Source: Thysanoteuthis rhombus (lineage: Eukaryota; Mollusca; Cephalopoda; Oegopsida; Thysanoteuthidae). Taken from it: a DNA stretch of 64,000 nucleotides. A program made the position numbers and the translations under genes. The stretch spans positions 78,995,460 through 79,059,459 of the forward strand of contig OY735202.1 in assembly GCA_963457665.1 (NCBI GenBank), read 5' to 3'. Below the pieces are notes generated by a model. The model saw nothing but the letters and a program-made list of their open reading frames with translations, was not told where the DNA came from and made no database searches. Numbering within the stretch: position 1 is the stretch's first letter; every line of letters starts with the position of its first letter. Below, piece after piece: positions 1 to 64,000 of this stretch.

Positions 1-2524
1 GATAATGAGGAAACGACGTTCCTACTCTCAAACGAAGTTCCAATGCGTTCCCGAAGTACTACATCACCGATTTCAATTGATGCAGACGTGATTAAAATCG
101 ATAAAGCCACAGTAACTAGATTTATATGACATAATTATTTCGCCAAGAACAACATCATTCATTTTCACCGGACATGATATCCAGTGATTGTATTCTTGCA
201 GTGTGTCGTAAATATCTCCTCGTTACCACGTACCGAACATCGAACAGAAATGTGTCAAAATTTCTACTTTGATGAAATTCGAAACCTCGTCTCCTCGCAA
301 ACGACTTGAAAATCATGAATACATTTTTCAAAAAGAAACCCAATAGAAAATGGACTTGGAAGAGTCCCAACTATGAAACCAAAAACGAAATAGACTACAT
401 TTTAACGGAAAAAAGCCACACCATCAAAAGACATTTAAATTCTAAACCAAGTGATCATAGGAAACGACCATAGAATAGTAAGATGCAAGTAAACACCGAT
501 AAAGAACGCAGATGAATGTTCCACACTAGACTGCAACCACTAAACGTACCAAATGAACTCACCCGACCCTTCAAGCTAAAATTGAAAAACAGATTTAAAA
601 CCCTTACCGATCAAAATGACACCAACATCAACGAACTCCACAGCAAAATAACAACCTCTCTTATCAAAGCTGCCAATATCTTTAAACCGCGAAACACACA
701 GACCATCAGTAAAATCTCAGACAAAACCAGGAAACTCATTGAAAAGCGCAGGAACCTCAACCACCAACAATAACAAAGGAAAAAATAGAGGAGGCCGAAC
801 TAATCAAAACAATCAAAAAGAAACTAAGACAAAACAAAAGAAGGTAGACGACAGCTATCATCGAAACCACTCTTGAAAAACGGCGAGTCTTCAGAGCAAT
901 AAACAAAGCTCTCAGTATAGGACAGAAACAAATTACTAGCATACTCGAAGACAACAGAGACAGAATTGTAGAACGCACTCAAGAATTCTACTAAGAACTC
1001 TACTCTTCAAGACATGAGCAACTAAGCAACCACCAGGATATGCAAGACGCTGACAATCAGTTCGACGACTACCCGGAAGTTACACCATGGGAAGTAAAAC
1101 GAGCAATTCAACAAACAAAAAAAGGAAAGGCACCTGGACTAGATAACATCACCATCAAGTTACTAAAAAAAGCCGGTAAGATCGTCTACAAAAAGCTAGC
1201 TAATCTGTTCAACTTGTGTCTAAGACAGAGTAGAGTCCCAAAATAATGGAACACGGCCATCATAATGCTTCTACATAAAATAGGAAACCTCCAATATCTC
1301 AACAACGACAGGCCGATAAACCTACTCATCAACATTTGTAAGCTGTTCACAAAAATCATCACCAACCTGATCACTAAAACACTAGATGAAAACCAACCAT
1401 GGGATTTGGCTGGATTTAGAAGAAGCTACTCGACCATGGATCATCTCCATTCAATAAACCAGCTGAAGGAGAAAGCAGCAGAATACAAAATTCCACTTGT
1501 TGTAGCATTTATATTCACGAAGGCATTCGACTCTGTAGAAATTCCCATGGTCATGAAGGCTATCACTCTACAAGGTGTACACCCTGTATAAGTCAGAGAA
1601 CTGCAGCATATATACAATCACAACAACTTCTTTATCGGACTACATAAAGACTCTGAACCCTAAGGCAAGGTGATACCTGCTCACCCAAACTGTTCACAGC
1701 CTGCCTTGAAATGATCTTCCGTAACGTGGACTGAAAAAGTAGAAATATCAAAATAGACGGCTAATATCTGAGCAACCTCTGATTTGCAGACAACATCGTA
1801 CTTTTTGCAGAGAACCCTATACGACTTTTAACTAATACTAGATGAACTAAACAAAGAAAGCAAAAGAGTTGGCCTACACATGGACTTCAGTAGAACAAAA
1901 GTCATGTGCAACAATCACATCAAGAATAAGAACAGAACTGTCATAATGGAAGATACAAAACTGGGTAAAGTAGACCACTACATCTACTCAGGACAGTGAA
2001 TCTCTATGAAATCCACAAAAGAAGAAGAAATCAAGCAAAGAATCTCCCTAGGATAGCAAGCTTTCGGCAAAGCAAGCTCAACCTTCAAAAACAAGACGTT
2101 CCCAATAATCCTAAAAAGAAGGGTATACAACCAATGCATCCTCCTGATAGTCACTTATGGAGCTGAAACATGGAACCTAACCAAGAGACAGACTGAGAAG
2201 CATGCAACGTACGCATGCTCAACCTCATGCAGGGAGATCACAAGACAGCACAATATATCAGAAAGAAAACGGGAGTCAGAGACATCATAGAATCCATTAG
2301 AAAACTAAAATGGCAATGGGCAGGTCATGTTGCGAGAATGAAGGACAACTGATGGACATCACAACATGAATCCCCAGAGACCACACGCGAAACCAAGGCC
2401 GACAAAAAACAAGATGGAGAGATGAACTAGACGACGCCCATGATAGAGAGATGTGGCAGATTCTGGGAAAGGTCTATGCCAAACAACGGACATTAAAAGA
2501 CTGATGATGATGATGATGATGATG
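1..2524 (+). mobile_element. RTE-like LINE, decayed, 5' end outside window
   Basis: Translation fragments in several frames read as endonuclease then reverse transcriptase. Around 445-475 is GNDHRIVRCK, the end of the AP endonuclease. At 1040-1246 is WEVKRAIQQTKKGKAPGLDN, and at 1265-1591 are DRPINLLINICKLFTKII, AGFRRSYSTMDH and FTKAFDSVE (RT motif A region). Near 2310-2480 is the C-terminal W-A-G-H-V-A-R-M block. Many stops and frameshifts mark it as dead. It ends in a (TGA)n tail at about 2502-2524, as RTE-type LINEs often do. Confidence 0.85.
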
Positions 2525-3148
2525 GCAAGTAAACCGTATTATTGTAGCAGTTGTGACATTGCAATGGGATCTTTAACTGAGCGCTACCAACTGAACATTC
2601 ACGCGCAGTCTATCGTCCAGAAGCTATTTCAGTCTCTCCTTTCTTATACTCAATGAAAAATCTATATTCGAAAAAAGATGGCGATTGTCACCTTTTCTGC
2701 GTTAAATTCAAAACATTTCTGCGATGGATTTCGCTGTTCACTGTTTGTTTGGGGACCTCAGAATGGCATTTTTTTTTAACAATTTTTTTTATTTCTTTTG
2801 ATCACAGTTTTTTCCCCTCACTTCTTAAACCTTATTTGTGAATTTATTTTTCAAAGATTTCATTTTGAAATAGGGAAAACTGAAGAATTTTGAATTCAAG
2901 AACAAAGAATATAAGTCAAGTTTAGTATTAAGAAAATGTTTTGAGTTTAAAAAATTTGCAAAAGCAACAATCGCCCCAACTGAACAATCACAATTGGTGA
3001 ATCGTTCGGAAGCTATTTCAGTTTCTCATACTCAATGGAAAATAAATAAGCGAAAAGAAGATTTTTTGAAACAATACAGGAAACATTTTATTTAATTTTC
3101 TTAAAGAAAGGAATGATTTAATGTGATCTAATATATTCACGTTTCCAG
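2525..3148. other. Unannotated intron, just before exon 1
   Basis: AT-rich sequence with no recognisable exon. AATCGTTCGGAAGCTATTTC near 3000 repeats a string near 2615, so the stretch may be an internal partial duplication. Confidence 0.4.
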
Positions 3149-58021
<54,873 letters not shown>

Positions 58022-58275
58022 AATGGAGAATACTAACATCCGGTGAAGAAGCGTAATCTATCATTTTCAATGTCGAGCATTTGGGATGAAATGTTTTTTC
58101 TTGATCTAAACTTGAACTATTTCCAACATTAAAATCCCTTTCATCGTTATCAATTTTTTGTTACTATTTAATTATATCTTAATTGTTGTTGCTTTTTTTT
58201 TTATTGTTCCTAAACTCGGCTGTGAGTAAATGAATTAACAGCGTGGATCAGAATAAAGAATGAGTTCCAAGTGAG
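58022..58275 (+). other. 3' UTR with polyadenylation signal
   Basis: Follows the TAA. The first AATAAA is at 58252-58257, so cleavage is expected about 10-30 nt later. The exact end is not visible. Confidence 0.65.
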
Positions 58276-58487
58276 ATCCTCGCTCTCAATTTATTTTCAC
58301 ATAATGATGAAGGGAAATCAGCCTGGGTTAAGTTACGTTAAAAAATCAGCAGTTATTAAGATGAGGAGAAATGATAACAAAAAATAATAATGATTTTCAA
58401 TACTTTATTTGATAAAATAAAAATATCAAAAATCCTTTTGTTTGAAATTTCCTAAAATACCAATAATAGTGAAACACGCACAGAGAG

Positions 58488-58738
58488 ACAAACAGACAGA
58501 CAGACAGACGGACAGACAATCACTAAAACACGCACAGACAGACAAACAGACACAGACAGACAGACACAATGACTCCTGCAGTCTACTGGAGTGGTGTATC
58601 CAATGAGGATCAAACTCATAACAGTGGCATTACAAGATTGTTGACCATTTCTACACTGACTGTGAAACTATGGATCTCATGAAATTACTGAAATGATCAA
58701 GGATTTCACAATATCACTAATTCCACAATCTTACTGTA

Positions 58739-58780
<42 letters not shown>

Positions 58781-58781
58781 G

Positions 58782-58838
<57 letters not shown>
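58488..58838. repeat. (CAGA)n and (CA)n(TA)n tracts
   Basis: CAGA/GACA tetramers 58488-58568, then a CA/TA tract 58740-58838, just past the gene's 3' end. 58590-58670 may be a SINE remnant. Confidence 0.9.
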
Positions 58839-58839
<1 letters not shown>

Positions 58840-58841
<2 letters not shown>

Positions 58842-60049
58842 AGAGAGCATCACAGCTTTAAACACTGAATATAAACAAAAACTTTCTTTCAAAAACTCAT
58901 GTCATTTCAGTCACTTAAATATTCTGATAGTTTCATGTGTCTTCCATATCAAAACACAAACTACAATTAACAAATTAGTAAATATGAGAATCATCAGCTT
59001 ATTCTGGCCCAGGCGTATTTCTATAAATAAAGAGCCGAAAGTAATTCGGGCAATTTCTATTTTATTTCATTGTAAAATGTATTTCAGTCATGTTTTGGGG
59101 ACTTTGTACTTGTATCATCAGATCATAACCTGCATATTGATATTGAAAAGAAAAAAACGGATCTGCACCAATCGATGATATCAAGCATAGAAAAATTGTA
59201 ATTGTCTTATTCTAAAGTAATAATGACTTTGTTTTCCCTCGAAAGGAGATTTCAAAGTACTATCTTCATTTTGGTTGTTTCAAACACAACTTTTCAACTG
59301 TTGTCTTCATTGCACCGCATTTCTTCAAATAAAAACAAGTTCAAAGACTGATGTTTTATCATCCGAATGGTCTTGTAGCTGACCACGTCGTGCAAATCCA
59401 ATGACATGGAAGACAGAACGAAAAAATACAATTTTCGTTGATTGAAAGGTTACAAATGAAAATCTGTTGGTTATCGAATAACCTGTGTTGAATGCAGAAG
59501 GCCACAGCAACCTAAATGTTGTGACAAAAGCAATGAGGACACCGAGAAAATTTCTGGTATCAATAATGAAAAGAAATGATAAAAAATTTTCTTTCTAATG
59601 TTTCATCAATGACTTGTTATCATTATAATTCCAATCTAAAGAGTGTTTTTCTTTTCAAGATCTTGATATATGAAAGAGAGAAAAGACGATCTCCGGTTGC
59701 CCTGCTCCACCATAGAAGAATAACTAAAAAAATACGAAATCAATTCATTCGTCTTGAAGTAGGTATATTTTTATACCATAATTGCAGAAATCATGAGTCC
59801 ATTTGCTCCAACTGATCAATTATATTATTTCTCATTGATTAAAGAGCTAAAATTTAAGACAAGTTGTCTTGAGAGACACAAACAAACAACAACAAAATAA
59901 AAATGATAAAAATATATTTGACAATATAGTTCTATATGCTCTTTCTATATTGAAATGATGCATTTCAGAAACTAACACCGAGATTTTTGTTCGAGAATTT
60001 CTGCAGACCTTTGATTTGACAACAATAAACATCATGAAAGGGAAGAATG
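58840..60049. other. Intergenic, nothing recognised
   Basis: No convincing coding, RNA or repeat signal between the TA tract and the transposase remnant. Confidence 0.4.
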
Positions 60050-60769
60050 TCAACTGAACTGTGGTATCCAATGGATTTTTAAAAAATCACCACAATCTAT
60101 TTCCTTCAACAAAGCTCCATACACCTGACAATAAAAAGCTGTATCATTAAATATTTCCTCCGCTAGGGGACAAATTCTTTTGCCTGCTGTATAAAAAAAA
60201 GTGGCGTTTAATATTTTGGGGATATTCGTTTCTAAGTCTGGTGAGTGATCGAATGTTAAGCGTGCTATTTCATCTTGCAGATAACTACATTTCAGCAATT
60301 ATATCCTGAATCCAAGTTATATCATTCAACTTGAACTTTTAACCGAAAAGTAATTTAGTTTTTTCAATAGGAAATTTCTCAATAACATTTTTTGCTATAA
60401 TAAGATATGCACCGCCAGAATCTTGTCTCAATTTACCAAATGCTTTTTCATGTCTGTGGTAAATTCTCAAAGCAAAGCAAAATTAAACTCATTGTTAAGT
60501 AAATATCAACCAACATCAATGCAACCATTGCACGTATGCTCAATGGCTCAACTATTGCCTTTTGTAAATGATTCAATTCTTTTCCTTGCCTCCCTCTCAT
60601 TTGTTTGGCTATTGTCCAAAAATTAGCTAGAAATGTGAAATTTCTATCATTCAAGACTGATACCACTTTTTTCAGAGGCTCATTTGTCCTATCATCTCCG
60701 TTAATTTTATTCACACTTAAAATCTTCCAAAATTTAAAAACTTTCTCAATGAAAGTAACAGTTTCTACT

Positions 60770-60809
<40 letters not shown>

Positions 60810-61330
60810 TACTATCAAATAATGGATGAGTTTTTAATGCAGCTACAGTCTCATCACAGTTAAACGGTTTGTCTCCCAACTGGTTTGGGACGAACTGCTA
60901 CATCAGTTAGTTTTAATAGCTCAACAAATTGAATTCTTTCATGCGCAAAAAGTCATAAAACAATTTCCTTACCTTAAGAATAAAAGAGTAATTATGAACA
61001 AGCTTCATTTGCCCAGTTATTGCAAATACTTTTAAATATATGGACATTGTTAAAAAGAAAGTATAAACTATTTTAGTAACCAAGGGCTTTTTAAAAAAAT
61101 AAGCTTGATTAGTTTGACTATTGTTATGAATGACAGCAATTGCACGCCCATTCAATGGTCGATTAAATCAAAAATATTGGTAACCTTCTCATATGAAATT
61201 TCTGAATCTAGATTGATACACAATATTGTTTTTTCTGATACTTCAGAATCTATGGCAAAACCAGATAAATCTCCACCATGGTTTTGTTAACTTATTTTAA
61301 CGTTGATTTCATCAACTATAATGATGCATT
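60050..61330 (-). mobile_element. P-element/THAP9-like DNA transposase remnant
   Basis: The minus strand at 60879-60448 encodes EKVFKFWKILSVNKINGDD, LANFWTIAKQMRGRQGKEL and LNHLQKAIVEPL. Another frame near 60449-60405 reads EKAFGKLRQDSGGAY, and 60298-60050 continues to a stop. The block K-x-F-W-K-I ... K-Q-M-x-G-x-Q-G-K ... E-K-x-F-G-K-L-R-Q-x-S-G-G-x-Y is diagnostic of P-element and THAP9-type transposases. Upstream, DLSGFAIDSEVSEKTI (about 61260) fits the expected preceding part. A (GAT)n run encodes a poly-Asp insertion. Frame changes and missing ends show a dead copy; no terminal inverted repeats were identified. Confidence 0.75.
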
Positions 61331-61973
61331 TTTTGGATTATCCGAGATTTTGCTAAACCTATCACTAACAAAATTTAAATCACCTCATTTAGAAAACTTT
61401 CGATGTCAAAAATATTAGCGTTTTCACACTAAGTAGCTAGTAATCATCTCGAAGTCTGTTATTCAGAGACACGGATATTATAAAATGTTCAAATGCCCAG
61501 ACAAAAATTTCTAACTCATGAACTCTTTTGGTGACATTACTTCAAAAGGTTCTTTCAAAACATTTTCCTTTGATGAATTGTCTAGTTGCTTCGTCAATCT
61601 GTGACCAGTGCTGAACAATATTTATCTTATTTCTCGACAGGAATGTAATCGGTGTACGTATACACGCATAGAAGCATTCAAATTTCGAGGTTTCGCAAAA
61701 TTTAATTAAAAAAAATTGCAATACCTCCAAGGAAAAAAACAACAACAGAATACTGGATGGACAGATGATTGTTTGATTATAGCATGTAGTTGTTGATACA
61801 AAATCATAAAAGTCAATACAGACAGAGATTTTCAAAATTGTTAATTCTTTCTTTTCCTAGAAAGTGTGTAAAGTCATCATTTTGTTCAACAAAAGCAGAA
61901 GTTTTTCTTTGTTCTCGGTTTTGGTAGAGAACTTGCTAATACACTGAACGGCAAATTATAAAATATTGATGGA
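61331..61973. other. Intergenic, nothing recognised
   Basis: A 97-codon minus-strand frame at 61542-61835 shows no recognisable domain; it may be the decayed 5' part of the transposase element at 60050. Confidence 0.35.
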
Positions 61974-62753
61974 TCAGAAATTAAAACCCGGTTATTTTTT
62001 TTAAGGCTAGAAAAAAAGGGTTTTACATTTACCAACAATGGCCGGAAATGTAGAAATGAAAAGAATTACAGAATTTGAATAAAGTGAAATTTTCTGGTTT
62101 AAATTTTTCGAACAAACTTACTATGCAAGGTGCATCCTTCCCTCAGTGAGGCTGCAGAACAAGTGAAAGCGACAAAAAAATGGTGGATCTTTGCGTTTCC
62201 TTAAGAGTTTCATAACCAGATGGAAAATCACTTTTACAAACCTCAGTGTTTGGGTGGTCGGAGGTGTTTTCTCTTGGTACTTCCCGTTAATCGCCGTTCT
62301 CGCTCATTCTGATCTTTTTCGAAGACGAAGTACCCGAATCTCATTCTGCTTGTCACAATTGTCATGATAGGCTATCATATAGCACTTTTTAAACCATTTT
62401 GAGATAGTATTATCGATAACAATAAAAAATCTAACAATTTAATTTGAAAAAAATTACGCATTAGAAAGAATCAGGCACCTTTAAAAAAGCACAAATTGCA
62501 GGTATAAATCATTTCAAGAATAACTCAAATTCAAATAACTTGATAATTGTGATAAATTTATATCACCTGGGGTAGAAAAAAGGATGCATGAATTAGTAAT
62601 GAGCTTAGTTGCAATAAAAACTTACAGCAATTAGGATGAAAGCAAATAATCTTCAATGAAATGAATTTTAGAGCACTGAAGAATTTCAGAAATTAAAACA
62701 TTTTATTGTTTTTTAAGGCTAGAAAAAGGGTTTTACATTTACCAACAATGGCT
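61974..62753. repeat. Direct ~68-bp repeats flanking 0.64 kb
   Basis: 61974-62042 and 62687-62753 both contain AAGGCTAGAAAAA(AA)GGG and TTTTACATTTACCAACAATG. The DNA between is unrecognised. Confidence 0.7.
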
Positions 62754-62839
62754 TGGATGACTGCCTGGAACTGGTTGGGATACTTCCCAAAAGATACAGT
62801 GCTTTTATATTTAGGTGAATGACCAAGTTCAGCTCAGTC

Positions 62840-63045
62840 TAAAACCAGGCACGCAATGGAGATTGAACTCACCAAGTAGTAAAATAGTCCGACTGACTCG
62901 CTCGTTAACCATTTCTCCACGACGTAGCATTCACAGGTATTTACTATGTTTGACTTAGTTTGGCACAAGGCTGCAAATATGGGGCTTGAGAGGAAATCGA
63001 ACCGACTTAATAGTTTGCTTGACCAGCTCAGTAATCATTACTCCA
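62840..63045 (-). mobile_element. Two adjacent tRNA-like SINE heads
   Basis: Complement motifs GTGAGTTCAATCTCCATTG (about 62853-62871) and TCGGTTCGATTTCC (about 62992-63005) are B-box-like; each is preceded by A-box-like text on that strand. Confidence 0.4.
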
Positions 63046-63055
63046 TGATCTAATC

Positions 63056-63876
63056 CAGTGGTTCTCAAACTTCCGCCCTCCGTGGACCCCTTAATGTTCC
63101 CGAAAAATATGCGCTTTAAGAGTCTTTTTCAAAACCTACGATCCATCCTTAATGATAAGTTGTTCGAATTGAAATTACGATTTTGGATCCAATAACAGGC
63201 AGGACCGATTTATCAAATAACTTGCACAAAACACCATATTTGTTTTTCATTCAAGAGGAACAACTCGTATAAAATAACGATTTACGTCCAATTTCTTTTC
63301 TATTTCTTCTTTTCGTTTGAAAATTTGAGTTATGGGTATGATATATTCTAGAGGTAGTTGTTTTGAGAACTAAATGATATATTTCTAATAATTCTATCAA
63401 ATTTTATTTCAAAAAATGTTGATTTGGTAGCATTGCTGCTTGGTCCAGATAAACGGCCCATTAGCCCTATTAAACGAAACAAATTAATGATTAATCATGC
63501 TGGAGTCTGTTCTTAAAAGATTGGTCCTATTGTACGACTGGCCTTAAAAACCGTTGTTCCGAAAAAAACTGTTGGTCTAATCAAGCGGAATCCATTGTAT
63601 ATTTGGAACTGGAAAATGAAATCGAATGATCATGAATTGAAAACAAACCAAATCTCAAGTCAGCAGTTGAAATTATAGAACTCACCTTATATGATATATT
63701 TGAAAAGATAATTGTTATTTTAAGGTGAAAATTTAAACAAAAATGTATAGATAGAACACACTCCCCCAAAACTGTTTTTTGGATTATTTTTTCACTTCAT
63801 CTTTTTCGAAATGATCTTTCCTCTAGATAGGTTCTGCAGAACACAAGATCCTCGAGCCACACTTCGAAAACCACTG
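63056..63876. mobile_element. Non-autonomous hAT-like element
   Basis: Left end CAGTGGTTCTCAAAC, right end (reversed) CAGTGGTTTTCGAAG, 821 bp apart. Flanking 8-mers ATCTAATC and ATCTCAAC match at 6 of 8, as expected for a decayed hAT 8-bp target duplication. No transposase inside. Confidence 0.65.
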
Positions 63877-64000
63877 ATCTCAACAATACAAAATAATTTT
63901 TTCGCCTCTTTTTGAGGTCTGACAAAACAGGTAGAGTGACCAAAAGCCTAGCACTTAAATAATCGAGGAACACAATCACTATTTAAGAATACATATGATC

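Noticed and set aside
1040-1591. Host protein-coding exons
   Set aside because: The translations are reverse transcriptase blocks in a decayed LINE, not host exons.

Overview
The window is AT-rich animal DNA. It has long introns, 5'-truncated LINEs, tRNA-derived SINEs and many (CA)n/(TA)n tracts. My best guess is a mollusc, probably a cephalopod (octopus or squid), from the general look of the repeats; the sequence does not prove this.

One host gene fills most of the window. Thirty-two plus-strand exons between 3149 and 58021 join in one open frame (4,043 nt, 1,346 residues plus a stop). They encode the C-terminal part of a type I membrane protein of the MAM/LDL-receptor class A family, most like MALRD1. 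The order is partial MAM1, MAM2, MAM3, LDLa1, MAM4, LDLa2, MAM5, LDLa3, MAM6, a Thr/Ser/Pro linker from two nearly identical 75-nt exons, LDLa4, LDLa5, an EGF-like domain, one transmembrane helix and a ~65-residue cytoplasmic tail with two NPxY motifs. The 5' part, including any signal peptide and promoter, lies to the left of the window. Nearly every junction has GT/AG sites and compatible phase.

Layout: 1-2524 is a decayed RTE-like LINE. 3149-58021 is the gene, whose introns hold at least nine more fragments of the same LINE, a SINE family, several unnamed interspersed families and foldback repeats. 58022-58280 is the 3' UTR with AATAAA. 58280-64000 is intergenic, with a decayed P-element/THAP9-like transposase on the minus strand (about 60050-61330) and a non-autonomous hAT-like element (63056-63876).

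The most interesting signal is a ~330-450 bp repeat family (family R). Its 3' end carries a branch-point-like CTAAC, a pyrimidine tract and often CAG. Five of nine forward copies end within about 65 nt of a real splice acceptor. Other notable points: a recent in-frame duplication of a linker exon, decayed echoes of a MAM exon and an LDLa exon beside their parents, and paired loss of the two cysteines that form one LDLa disulfide.
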